From NCBI GenBank assembly GCA_021442155.1, contig CM038214.1, forward strand, positions 139,104,040 through 139,168,039: a stretch of DNA of 64,000 nt, in the 5' to 3' direction. This DNA comes from Cymbidium sinense (Eukaryota > Streptophyta > Magnoliopsida > Asparagales > Orchidaceae). The notes under the pieces were generated by a model. The model was given only the letters and a program-made list of their open reading frames with translations. It did not search any database and was not told the origin of the DNA. The position numbers were made by a program, and so were the translations under genes. Position 1 is the first letter of the stretch; every line of letters begins with the position of its first letter. Of the stretch, positions 46,171 to 59,000 are shown in pieces.

Positions 46171-46432
46171 TATTTCTTAGCCTTAAGTTATCCCTAATAT
46201 CATTTTTTGATGAAGATAACAAGATGCTTTCTTCCTCACCTTGAATCTGAAATTGCTAACATTTTGCAAAGTATGAATCTGAGACTCATGGTGACCCTAA
46301 TGGTTACACTACCCTCTTTTCCAAAAAATGTTGGTTTATCATTAAAGAGAACTTGGTTAAATCTATTCTTAATTTCTTTAAGGGTAGTACTCTCCCCAAA
46401 TACTTTGCTAGCACCTCCATTATTTTAATTCT
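46171..46432 (+). pseudogene. LINE C: start of RT, truncated
   Basis: Reads as fragments of the block before RT motif 1 (KNVGLSLKRTWLNLF-like in a shifted frame; LVKSILNFFKGSTLPKYF in another) and ends in TSIILI, the first residues of the I-I-L-I-P-K-K-D motif. The motif is cut at 46,432 where the LTR-like sequence begins. Confidence 0.75.
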
Positions 46433-49400
46433 TATTGACCTCACTTTTGGAGTGAGCTTTCAACTTCTCCATCCTAGACATAAGGACTCCTCTAAAAACT
46501 AAGAGTTCCTTAGTCTTAAGACACTTCTAGTAATTAGGTGAACACTTAACTCAACTCTGGAGACTTAGAAGAGTTATCCATAGGAATAGGTTGTACCTTA
46601 GAGGTTTTAGGAAGACTTGCCTACCCTATAGCTTAAACCTAAATCCTTGTTTCCTTCTTTCAAACCAAACTTCAAAATCGAATCTTAAATCAATTCCAAC
46701 TCAATTGATTTTTTTTCAAATCATGAATCAATTCCAAATCCAAATCATGAATCAATTCCAAATGATTGAAACCCATGATCAATTCCAATACCAAAACCTT
46801 TCATAAGCCCTTTTGATTTCATCTTATGGACTTAGCTCAAATCAAGTCCAAATCACTCCAAACTCAAAAGATTTCTCATAACCCATTTATATTCTCATTT
46901 ATATTCACAAATATAAATGAAATATAAATTCAAATAACCAAAACTAAATTCAAAACTCAAGTCCAAATCTAACATAAATCCAACCTATACCCTTTCAAAT
47001 TCTAAATCTAAATTCAAGGATTTGAGAATGGTTTGGCTAAGTTCAAGGATTTGAATTTAAAGAGTATAAGTTAAACTTAACCAAATCATTTTTAAATCAA
47101 TCCAAACCTTTGGATTTTCTCTTCAAACAATCATTCCTTCAATCACATACCAAAATATAAACATAAACTACAATCATCAAACCAAAATCAAATTAACCCA
47201 AATCAAACACATGTTCATCCTTTAAACTTGGAATTGTCAAATGAATCAAAACCCATTTAACTCTAAATCACATGCAATTGTATTTATATTTTAATCATAA
47301 GTCCATATGTGAGTTCAACAAAAACTAAATCAGGCCTTGATCCAAAGTGACCTAAAGCACCTTTTTGAGCCAAATCTTAATCCAACCCCAATTGGATTGA
47401 ACTATGCCCGTCTAAGCCTCACATTGTGAGAAATAATCTTCTTAGGTTGATCAATCACTCAAATTGGGTCAAACCAAAGTAAAACCTAGCCTTTGACCAA
47501 GTCAACACTTAGCCAAAATGAAACCCAAACTAGCCAAAATCCACTAGAGACCAAATTGATTGAAACCATTAATCTAAACAAATCCATAGCCAATGATTGA
47601 ACTTGACCAAGCTCAATTAGCCACTTGACCCAAGTTGACCTAGAAAGTAAAAATGGGTCAAATCTTGATCTAACCTAAATTAATTACAATAAATGTGTCC
47701 AATTCATTCTAAATCACTTGTTGAACTTGACCAAAGCTTCAATTGACCAACTAGACCCAACTAACCCAATTGACCATGAACCCAACTTGACCTAAAAGGT
47801 CAAATCAACTTAAAATCAAACCTAACAAAAATTGATTAAAACCAAAGTTTGCAAAACATTTCAAATGATCAACCAAGCCTAAACCAACCCACGACCTAAC
47901 CCAATTAGGCAAAATGGGTCAAATTAGTCAACTTGACCCATTTGACCTAAATGTACCTAAATGAACCAAAACCAAATCTAAACCAAATTGAACTAAACCA
48001 ATGATACCCATAGGCTCCAAATGATCATTTAAACTTGACCAAACCCATGGTTTGATTGAATTTGACCAATTGGTCAACCTAACCCAAATTGACCCATTTT
48101 GACCTAAATGGGTCAAATTGAACCAATTCAAACCAAATGAGCTCCAAATCACTTGAAATTTGGCCCAACCCACTTTTGAATCATTTTAAATCTTTCCAAA
48201 TCAAAATCAAGGCCAAATGACCACTTTACCCCTAGGTCGAAGGGTATCCAATGACCAAATTCACTTGGAATTTGTTCACATTCTTTCTCAAAGCCACTTG
48301 ACATCCTTCTAGTGGTCCACATGGACACCAAACAGGGCGGTGAACATGACCCAATCACCTTGAGTCATCCATGACCTAACCCAAGGCCAAACTAACCCCT
48401 CCAATAGGAATTGAGCACTTGGATTAGCTCATACACTCACTTGCACAAGGGCACTCCCTCTCCTCCACTCCTACCTAAAATGAATCACATGGAGTGTCCC
48501 AACAAAATGATCAATCAATCTCAACAATTGATCAAAATGGCAAAGCTAGTCTTAATCAAGGAGGGGAGATATACTCCCCTTCATTCCCACTCAAACCACA
48601 CAACTGAATTCGATTGAGCTCTAGGAATAGAAATCAAGCTTCTCCAAACCTTGGCAAGCATTCCTGAGCTTCCCCCATTTTCTTGTTCTAAATTTTTGAT
48701 CAAGCTGAAATAGAGGAGATCCAAATTAATTCCAACTTATCCAATTCTCCACCAAACCCAAATTAATCTTGCAAGCACAATCAAGAAACCTCGTTGAGCT
48801 CAATCAAATTATTTCCCAAGTCACCAAGCCATAGGAAGGAGTACTTTGATCAAAGCCAATTGCCATTGAAGGAGAGCTTGATCAACTTAGCCATCCACTT
48901 CAAATCAAAGTTTGATACCTTGAACAGTGCTTCATCTCTACTAAACAAAGCTACCTCTTTCATTGAAAGCACCGGTGATAGCCTCCGAAAAGGTACTGCT
49001 CAAAACTATTCCTAAGATAAAAATTTCTTGGTCTTCTATGAAGGGAATTATAATCCCATTAGATCTTGGCCGTTGGATTCATTGCTTGTGCCTCCCTAAA
49101 TGTGTGGGGTGAGTTTGAGCTCCATCCGAGCTCGGGTGAGCATAGATCGAGCGATGATCAATGGATGGCATCCATCTCTCGCAGCTCGGGAGTAGGCAAA
49201 TCACACACCGTATGTTCTTCATGATTAGAATAGAGGGGTGTGATTAAATCTCGTTAGATTTCCTTTTAATTTAGGCCTAAACAACAGGATTAATCATGAC
49301 CATCCGATCTTAGATCAGATGTCCTTTGGAGAAAGTACATCCACCATCAGCTGACTCGACAATGGAGGTGACAACTTAAATAACCTATCTCATCATGCCA

Positions 49401-51536
49401 CGAGGAAAGCGTGCTGCATCAGCGCATCACTTCAGCCACCACATGGACCGATGGGATTAGGGTTTAATTTGCCTAATTAATCTAGTTTTAATCATGGAAT
49501 TTCTAAAATTCATAATTAATTGTAGAAAAATAAAAAAAATACAATCTCAAATTCATTTTAAAGATAATTCGGTGAAGAATAATATAAAATTAAAATCAAT
49601 TGATTTTGAGCGTAACCTTCACACAATTTAGATTTTATTGGAAATAATTAGTTAATCACTCCTTAATTATTTGCAATTAATTCCAAACTTCCTAGGATTG
49701 ATTTGTGGGATTACCTCTACCTCCCATGGTTTTCTTAGAATTTATTATTGGATTAATTAGGGGTATTGCTTAGTTCATCCTTAATCCCTCTCCTAACTAA
49801 ACAAATGATTAATTAGCCGATTAAATAGTGATAAATTCTTTAATTAAGCTTGTTAATCATCTTGAAATAGTGAATTGACTTAGGGAATGAGATTAGGATT
49901 TCTTTTCCATTCTTTTCCCCCAAGTTTATTTCATTTGGATAAGTACTTAATTAATTGTGGAAATTAATTAATGACTTAATTACTTCTTTAAATGCCTTAA
50001 TTAACTACACTTAAAACCAAATTATTACATAACTAATTAGTTAATCTTGGGTAGATTCTTAGGTGTTCAATAACCTAAGAGGCTTCAAAGGAAATTATAA
50101 TCAAACTACATGTGTAGGATGGCTATGAAAGTATTTAATTAAACCATTTAGCTTAATTAATCAATAATTGTGAGCCAATTGCATTAGGCCCCTTTATTTC
50201 TTAGGTGCATTGCTTATTTAAATTCCATGTGGTTGCATATCATATGTTGGCTCATAATTACTTGTTTAATTATGTTAAAGTGGTGTGGGTAAGGGGTAAT
50301 TAATGGATTTAATTCACACCTTAACCTAGACAAAACATAAAATCAACTTAACTGTTCTAAAATTAAACTAAATCAATTCACACATGGGAAATGGGTTAGA
50401 CCAACAAACTCTCTCACATTTCCTAAGTCAAATCAAATTCAAAAATAAAATCTCTTTAAAGAATTTTGATTCACTTTAAATGATCTAATTTTCATAGGAT
50501 TGTCTTTAAGAATTAATTATGGTGAATGAATTCATATGCTTACATTACTTTATTTCTTTCCAAGCATTCTAAATATTGTTTTCCATATGAAATCATGCAT
50601 TCATGTCTTTCAAAAATCAATTAAATAAAATGTTTCTTTTTATGTCAAATAGCATGTTTTAGCTAAAGTAAGAATATGAGTGGCTATTATCACTATTAAA
50701 CCAAAAATTATTTTTAGAACCTATAAATCAAAGATTATGAGTGAAGTGATGCTACTTATAAATACTTATAATCTTGCATGTGGTTATAGCATACGATGTG
50801 CTTTATGTTGTTTTCTTCTCTTCTATTAACATGGATTTGAATAGGATTTGCAAAGTGTATAGTTCCGTTGAAAAGAACAAAACACTTGCTTAAATCAATT
50901 CCTAAGCATTTCTATGTTATGACTTATGAAGGATCCTCACATTTTTCACATGTAAATTATACAACCAAATCAAACAAAAATATTTTGCATGATTCTTCAT
51001 CCATTTGTTTCTTTTTGTATATTTTCATATATTTAAGAAAAGTGGTATATTAGTCTGACATCAGTGTGAGGCTTTATGTAGCCCAAGTAGGCCTTGTACT
51101 TTATGCCCTTGATGTAGAGAATATGGAATCGTACTCACTTATATCTTTTATACATGTGAATGTGCATTTTATTAATGGATGAAAAATCCCCCTTTTCTAC
51201 ATAATAAAGACATGCATTCATGGAATATCAAAATTTCCAAATTATATCTCTTAGCATTCATCATCAAGGTGTGCTAAAATTTGCATTGCATGTAAAGGTA
51301 TGCTTAGGATTTATTAATATGCATGGTAAACTTGGTGGAAACAAATAAAGGGCTGTGTGTTATGTGATAGTAATTCACCTTAATTAATCTTAAGATGCCT
51401 TTCTCATTGAATAGGGCTATTTAGAGTAAATCTAAACTTAGGGTTAATTAAAACACATAATAAAACATTCACTAAAGAAAATCATTAATGAATCTACTTT
51501 ATAAATTACTTAAGATAGGGATGAAAGATAAGTTCA
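46433..51536 (+). mobile_element. LTR-like segment, copy II (inverted relative of copy I)
   Basis: Begins TATTGACCTCACTTTTGG, against TGTTGACC in copy I. It follows copy I in reverse complement for about 4 kb to about 50,460: terminal 190 bases, TTGACC-rich part 47,430-48,130, GC-richer centre 49,080-49,450, and AT-rich TTAATT part. The last 1.1 kb has no clear partner. A candidate right end is CA at 51,535-51,536. The five bases after it (CTTCT) differ by one from the five before the left end (ATTCT), a possible eroded target duplication, though the flank is low-complexity. If right, this is a solo LTR of about 5.1 kb. No coding capacity, primer site or polyprotein is seen within it. Confidence 0.6.
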
Positions 51537-53219
51537 CTTCTCTTTTCTTCTCTTTTCTTCTCTTTACCTGCTGCCCTTGTGATCTTTTTGCTGTGGTTGG
51601 TTGGTTTGTCTACTTGTTGTTTGTTGATTGGGTTAGTTTTTTTGATTTTGGTTGTTCTTTCTCTCTTGAGTCTCATCCTTCCCAGTTGTTCCTACCCCTC
51701 TATGTGTTGTTTGGGGTTTGGCCTTCTTGGTGGGGGTTTGGTCATTGGAAAGTGGATGTTGACAGTAGTGGTGTTGTGGGTTTTGCTCTTGCATCTATGA
51801 GGAGTTATGTGACCTTTAAGGCTCCTTATTCTATCCCTCTGGTTATGGTTTGGAGAATTATTTTCTTGCATGTTTCTACCTTTTCTTTTATATTGTTATG
51901 GATGAGTGTTGTCTTGGCTGCTACTGTCTTGTTAGATCGTCTAACTATCAGGTGTATCTCCTCTAATAACGAGGTTCTCTTCTTAACTAGTATTCTGAAC
52001 TAGAAGGCACCTAACTACTACTTGGAGGTGTTTTGGATTGGGTTGATGTTGTCCCTGTTGGTTTTCTTGTATGCTTGGAGGTGTTTTGTTATGTTCGCGG
52101 TTGCCTCTGGCTGTCTGATAATCTTTAATTTATAGGATTTTTTCCCTATTTATTTTTGGCTGCTGTATCTAGCTGTTTTAACTAGATTCTCCTATTTTTG
52201 ATTTGGGATTGGTGGCTACTAGCTATGGCTTTCCCTTGGGTTATTTTTAATATTGTTAATGGAAAGATTGGGTCTAGCTCCATTGATTTGAATCCTTGGC
52301 TATTTTGGTGGCTTGCAAGGTGGATTGCCTTGCTAGGCTTGGATTTATTCTGCTATTTTGGTCTAAAGACTATATACTTTGTTACACTTTTTTTATCTTG
52401 CCAAGTCTATCTATGGCACTAGCTATCTCCTTTCCCATTCCTCTTTTTTATTTTACCCTAGAATTTTTGCTTCTAGTGGTAGACTCTCTACCCTTTCCTG
52501 GTTTGTTAGATGCCTTACTACCTACCATTCTTGATGTTAATCTTAATTTTAGGCTGGATAATATTTGGTGGCTTTGGTGGTGCTCCCTATGGCCTAATAC
52601 TTTACTGATGGGGTACCTCCTTATCTATTTTTATAAGCTTAATATATTTAATTGCTTGGTTTTTTGTGGCTATATTTGCTGTTTGAAGTCTTATGCAGGT
52701 TTCTGTGATGATCATCATTGGACAAGGTGCTATAAGAGGTATGCTGACAATGATGGCCATGATGTTTCCAACTCCCTCTTTTGGTTGGTAATGCTATATG
52801 CAATTATAACCCTTCACTTGAAGTTTGGATGCTTACATATGGTGATGCTCTTTAAGACATTTCTAATTGAGCTTTTTCTTCATCCTTCTACTTCTATTTG
52901 CTCTTATTTTCTATGCTTATTTAATTGTTTCATTATACTAATCCCTTTTCAAGCTTGTTACAAATCTAGTTCAAGTTGAGACTTTTCTATAGATTGGTTT
53001 CATAAGGTGCTTGGAAGATTCGCGATTTCAAGGATTATTTTTTGTGCATCTCTGCTTCCTTTTTGATTAGATTCATTTCCTTATCTATTGTATTAGCTAG
53101 GGGCTTATCTCCTTAGAATCCTTTTGTTGTTCTTTGAGCATTAACATAGAGATTTTCCCCTTCTAAGGACTTTGTACCATTTGTTTATGGCAATAAGATT
53201 CCCCTAATTTCCCAAAAAA
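51537..53219 (+). mobile_element. LINE fragment D: T-rich 3' tail with terminus
   Basis: Matches the LINE 3' tail from the equivalent of about 32,090 in copy B. It also includes about 0.53 kb that copy B lost and 0.8 kb that copy A lost, so it is the best guide to the original tail. It starts with repeated CTTCTCTTTT words and ends with TTTATGGCAATAAGATTCCC, then CTAATTTCCC and six A, running into CCCTAATCC repeats. Long hydrophobic open frames (for example 52,296-52,979) follow from T-richness and have no counterpart in the other copies. It is either the distal part of LINE C, separated by LTR-like copy II, or an independent 5'-truncated insertion. Confidence 0.8.
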
Positions 53220-53445
53220 TACCCTAATCCTAAACCCTAAGCCCTAAAAGCATAAACCTATAACCCTAAACCCTAAACCCTAACCCCTACACCCTAAACC
53301 CTAAACCCTAAACCCTAAATCCTAACCCTAAACCCTAAACTCTAAACCAAAAACTCTAAACATAAACTTAAACTTACTAAATAAATTAATAAGTAAATCT
53401 AAACCATAAAATTGAATAAACCTAAACCTAAATCTAATCCCTAAG
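53220..53445 (+). repeat. Array 3: first CCCTAAA block and pre-GRP spacer
   Basis: About 150 bases of near-consensus CCCTAAA heptamers directly after the LINE A-run, then the spacer (AAACTTACTAAATAAATTAA) that precedes GRP fragments. Confidence 0.85.
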
Positions 53446-53900
53446 AATGTTCAGAACCTTTACCACATGAACATCACAGTCAACCTGGCTCAGTCTAGAT
53501 TTGGTGGTGGAGGCGAATGCGGAGGCGGCGTTTACCAGTCTTTGGTGGGGATCTAGAGGTCTTTGGTGGATATGGAGGTGGTGGTGGCGGTCTTGGTTAT
53601 GGAGGTGGGAGGAGCAATGGAGGTTATAGCTATGGTGGTGGCATAGGGAGAGATTAGAGATTAGATGTGATGGTGGTTCTAATGGGAACTCAAGAAAGTG
53701 AAGAACCAGATCCAATCTGCGCTTATGGAATGTGCCTTCATGGTAGAGCGTTCTAGTTATCTATGGTTTTCAATTTGATCTATGTGTGCTCATTTTTTAT
53801 CAATGTCGTCAATTGCATCTTAGAAAATTGTGTGTTACTTGATGGATGAAATCAAAAAGAAGAAATATTGAATCTAAATTTGTTCTTTGTTAAAAAAAAT
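53446..53900 (+). pseudogene. GRP retropseudogene fragment 7
   Basis: The start is AATGTTCAGAACC, with the RRM end recognisable (ATCACAGTCAACCTGGCTCAG). The glycine-rich part has deletions and shifts: GGYGGGGGGLGYGGGRSNGGY is followed by a loss of the R-Y-S-R part. The terminal block is GGSNGNS-like, with TGA at 53,699-53,701. In the 3' UTR the usual TAGGGTTTTT is changed to TATGGTTTTC. The A-run is at about 53,891-53,898. Confidence 0.8.
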
Positions 53901-55534
53901 TAAAACCCAAAACCCTAAACTAAAACTTGAACCCCATACCTAAAACTTAAACCCTAAGCCCTAAACCCTAAACCCTAAACCCTAAACCATAAACCCTAAA
54001 ACTCTAAAGCCCTAAATCCTAAAACCTAAAACCTAAAGTAAACCCTAAACTATAAATGCCAAAAAGTTAAAAACCTAAACCTAAACCAATTAAATGTTAA
54101 AATAAAATAAATAAAAAACCTAAGCCCTAAACTAAAAAAAAATAAACCTAAAATAAAAATAAAATAAACTTAAATCTAAACTAAAATAAATTAAATTAAA
54201 ATAAATAAAACCTAAGCTTAAACTAAAAACAAATTGAACCTAAACCTAAACTAAAACCCTAAATAAAATTAAATAAACTAAAAATAACCTAAACATAAAT
54301 TAAAAAATAAAACCAAAAACATAAACCTAAAATAAAAACCTAAAGCTTAAACCTAAAAAAATAAAATTAAATCCTAAACCTAAAGCTAAAATAAAAAAAT
54401 AAAATCTAAACCTAAAAATAAAATAAAATAAAACTCAACTAAAAATAAAGTAAACCTAAACCTAAACCTAAAAAAAATAAACCAAAATAAAAAAACTAAA
54501 CTAAAATAAATATACCTAAAAAAATAAACCTAAAAATAAAACCTTAAAATAAATAAAAAATAAAATTTAAACTAGAATAAATAAAATAAATTAAAATTAA
54601 ACCTAAACTAAAATAAATAAAACGTAAACCTAAACATAAAATAAACTAAACCTAAACCCTAAACTAAATAAAATAAAATAAACACAAAATAAACCTAAAC
54701 TAAAATTAAAAAATAAAACCTAAAAATAAACCTCAAATAAAAACCTAAAACCTAAACCTAAAAAAAAATAATAACATAAACCTAAACCTAAAAATAAAAA
54801 ATAAAACCTAAACCTTAAAAATAAAATAAAAATAAAACTCAACTAAAAAATAAACATAAACCTAAACTTAAGCCTAAAAAGTAAACTAAAACAAAAAACC
54901 TAAACTAAAATAAATAAACTAAACTAAAGAATTTAAAAATTAAATCAAACCCTAAAAATAAAAATAAAAAATAAAAAAAACTAAAATAAATAAAAAATAA
55001 AGTAAAAAAAAACTAGATAAACCTAAACCTACCGATTTACTTAATTTTAAAAAAAATGTAAACCCTAAACCCAAAAGATTAAATCCTAAACTATAAACCC
55101 TAAAAATAACTTTAAACCCTAAACTTACAACCCCAAATCTACCACCCTAAACCTTAAACTAACAAACCCTACCCAACCTGACCTAAACCCTGAACCTAAC
55201 CCCAAACCCTAACACCAAAACTAACACTAAACTAACCCTAAACCCTAAAAACCCTAAACCATAAAGCCTAAACCCTAAACTAACTCTAAACCCTAAACCC
55301 TCAAAACCCTAAACCCTAACCTTAAAACCCTAAACCCTAAAACCCTAAATGTTAAACCCTAAACCCTAAATGCATAAACCCTAAAATCTTAAACCCTAAA
55401 CCCTAAATCCTAAATCCTAAACTCTAAACCCTAAACCCAAACACTAAATCCCAAACCCTAAATTTAAGCCTAAAGTAACCAAATAAATTTAAAAATAAAC
55501 CTAAACCTTAAAACTTAATAAACCTAAACCTAAG
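53901..55534 (+). repeat. Array 3: fused A-rich phases, then CCCTAAA block
   Basis: CCCTAAA block 53,901-54,050. A-rich phase in which the ACTCAACTAAA landmark occurs twice only 400 bases apart (54,435 and 54,836) with no CCCTAAA block or closing landmark between, so parts of two phases are fused. Closing landmark at 55,028 (ACCGATTTACTTAATTTT). Long block 55,055-55,480 with a C-rich diverged part at 55,140-55,250. Pre-GRP spacer at the end. Confidence 0.85.
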
Positions 55535-56048
55535 AATGGGTAGAACCTTGATGCCAGGAATATCACAGTCAATTAGGCTCAATTTAGATCATATGGTGAA
55601 GCGAAGGTGGGGGCGGCAGTTATCACAGTGGTGGTGGAGGATCTGGAGGTGTTGGTGGATATGGAGGTGGTGGTGGATATGGAGGTGGTGGTTAGAGTAG
55701 TGGTGGTTATGGAGGCGGGAGGAGCGATGGAGGTTACCATCGTGGTGGTGGTGGAGGGAGAGATTCGGGATATGATGGTGGATCATTCTACTCAAGAAGC
55801 TGAGGTAGTTCTAATAGGAACTGGAGAAACTAAAGAATGGCCGATCCAATCTGTAGCTTACGGAACTATGTCTTTACAGTAGACATGGTTCTAACTATCT
55901 AGGGTTTTTTATTTACTTTATGTGTGCTCATTTTTTATTTATGTCATGCTTGTGTCTTAGAAAACTTGGTGTGTTACTTGGTTGATAAAATCAAAAGAAG
56001 AAATGTTGAATCTAAATTTTTCTCTATTATAAAAAATAAAAAAAAAAA
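55535..56048 (+). pseudogene. GRP retropseudogene fragment 8, with 18-bp duplication
   Basis: The frame starts N-G-stop-NLDARNITVN, then a stop, and shifts in the first Gly stretch. The tyrosine-glycine part carries a direct duplication of GGTGGATATGGAGGTGGT (55,654-55,671 and 55,672-55,689), absent from the other copies. The C-terminus is NRNWRN, with the usual TGA changed to TAA at 55,831-55,833. The 3' UTR keeps TCTAGGGTTTTTTATTT and ends in a mixed A-run (56,031-56,048). Confidence 0.85.
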
Positions 56049-59000
56049 TCTTAAACTCTAAACTAAAACATGAACCTTAGACCTAAAACCTAAACCCTAA
56101 ACCCTAAAAACCCTAAACCAAAAATACTAAATTCTACACCCTAAAATCCTAAACCCTAAATCCTAAACCCTTAAACCTAAAACCTAAACCGTAAACCCTA
56201 AGCCCTAAACACTAAACCCTAAACCCTAAACCCACCTTAAACCCTAAACATTCAACTAACCATAAACCCTAAACCTTAAAAGCTAAAACTCTAAACTTAA
56301 ACTAAATAAAACCTAAAATAAAAATAAAAAACCCTAAATAAAATAAAATAAATAAATAAAAATAAAACCTAAACTTAAACCTAAACATAAACTTAAATAA
56401 AATAAAATAAAAACTAAACTAAAATAAAATAATTTAAAACTTAAACTAAGCTAAAATACAAAAACTAAACATATAATTAAAATAAAATAAAGCTAGAATA
56501 AAATAATATAAAAACTAAATAAAAACCTAAAACTAAAATATAAACCTAAAAATAAAAACTAAAAATAAATTAAAAATAAAACCTAAACCTAAACTAAAAC
56601 CTAAACCTAAAATAAAATAAAATGAACCTAAACTAAACTAAAATAAATAAAACTAACACCTGCCTAAAATAAACTAAACCTAAACCTAAACCTAAATAAA
56701 CCATAAATAAAATTAAATAAACTAATAAACCTAAACTAAAAATAAAACCTAAAAAATAAACCTAAACCTAAAACCTAAACCAAAAAAATAAAATAAAAGC
56801 CAAAACCTAAACCTAAAAATAAAAATAAAACCTAAATCTAAAAAAAAATAAAATAAAAAAATAAACTAAACCAAAAATAAACTAAACCTAAACTTCAAAA
56901 TTAAACTAATAAACTTAAGAAAAATAAATAAAACTAAATTAAATAAACTAAACTAAATAAAATAAAAATAAATAGAAAAAATAAACAAAATAAATAAAAT
57001 TAAACTAAATAAACTTAAACTATGGGTTTTAATTTAAGAAAAATAAAAGAATAAAAAAATCTTGAACCCTAAAACTAACCCTAAACCCAAAACCTACAAC
57101 AATAAACACTAAACCCTAAACCTTAAAACCCTAAACCCTAAACCCTAAACACTAAACTTTAAAATATATAACCGTAAGCCCAAAACCCTAAATCCCAAGC
57201 CCTAAACCATAAACCCTAATCCATAAAAACCAAAAAACTTAAAAACATAAACCAAAACTAAATAAGGCTTGAAAATAAGTTAAATAAATAAACCTAAACC
57301 TAAATAAAATAAAAACCTCGGCTAAATCCTAAACCTAAACCTAAATGTAAAAATAAAATAAAATGAAATATATAAACAAAACTAAAATAAAATAATTAAA
57401 AACCTAAACAAAACTAAAAAATAAAATAAATCTAAAAATAAAAAAACTTAAATAAAATTAAAATTAAATGTAAAATTAAAATAAAATAAACCTAAAATAA
57501 AATAAAAACTAAAAAACCTTAAACCTAAAATAAACAAAATAAAATGAACTTAAACCTAAACTAAAGTAAACCAAATGAAAATAAATAAAACCTAAACCTA
57601 AATAGAAAATAAACTAAACCTAAACCCTAAACTAAACAAAATAATAGAAACTAAAAATAAACCTAAACCTAAACTAAAAAATAAAACCTAAAACTAAACA
57701 TAAAATAAAAACTTAAAATCTAAGCCTAGAAAAATAAAATAAAAGCCTAAACCTAAACCTAAAAATAAAAAATAAAACCTAAACCTAAAAAATAAGCATA
57801 AACCACAACTTAAAATAAATAAAGGAAAAACTAATCTAAAATAAATAACAAAATAAATTAACTCACTAAATAAAATAGAAAATAAACCTAAATAAAAATA
57901 AAAATTAACTAAATTAACCTAAACCTGTGGGTTTACTTAATTTAAAAAAATACCCTAAACCCTAATCTAAAATCTAAACCCTAAACCTAAACTCCTAAAC
58001 TAACTAACCCCAAACCTAACCCTAAACCTTAAACCATAAACCCAAATCCTAAACCACCTAAACCACAATAACCTGGCTGAAAACCTCCAAACCATAAATG
58101 CTAAAATCCTAAACCCTAAAACTAACCTAAACCTAAACCCCAAAACCCAAACCTAAACTAAACCTAAACCCTTTAAAGCTTTAAACCTCCAAACCCAACT
58201 CAAAACCATAAACCAAAATCTTAAACCCTAAACCTTAACACTAAACCTCAAGCATTCTAAAACCTAAACCTAAACTAAATAAACTAATAAAATAAATAAA
58301 CTAAACATAAATAAAATAAATAAAATAAAATAAAACCTAAACTTAAACCTAAAATAAAATAAAACAAAAAAAAATAAAAATAAACTAAAATAAAACTTAA
58401 ACTAAACTAAAAAATAAAATAAACCTAAGAATAAGAAACCTAATTAAAAAATACTAAATGTAAAATAAGAATAAAATAAAAACTAAATAAAAACCTAAAC
58501 CTCAAAAATAAACTAAAAGTAAATAAAAAATAAAACCTAAACCCTAAACTAAAAAAAAATGCTAATAAAATAACCAAAAATAAAATAAACATAAACCTAA
58601 ATTAAAATAAACTAAACTAAAATAAATAAAACATAAACCTAAACCTAAAATAAACTAAACTTAAACACTAAACTAATTAAAATAAAATAAACTAAAAAAT
58701 AACGTAATCCTAAACTAAAAATAAAACCTAAAATAAACCTAAAATAAAATCCTAAAACCTAAATCTAAAAAAAAAATAAAATAAAACCTAAACCTGAACT
58801 TAAAAAATAAGAAAAAATAAAACTCAACTAAAAATAAACTTGAACATAAAAATAAATTAAAATAAAAACCTAAAAGAAATAAATTAAAATAAAATAAAAA
58901 ATAAACTAAATAAAAAAAATCAAATAAACTGAATAAATAAAAAAATAAACTAAATAAACATAAACCTCTTGGTTTGGGTAAATAAACTAAACCTAACCCT

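Larger units (their letters stand above)
43269..46432 (+). mobile_element. LINE copy C, 5' part (ORF1 and start of ORF2)
   Basis: The only copy with the 5' region of this LINE: about 170 bases of leader, ORF1, a short gap, and ORF2 through the endonuclease into the first RT block. It begins directly after CCCTAAACCCTAG. It is broken off at 46,432 inside the RT (at the equivalent of 29,087 in copy B) by the LTR-like segment. Fragment D beyond that segment may be the remainder of the same LINE, lacking about 3 kb in between. Confidence 0.85.
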
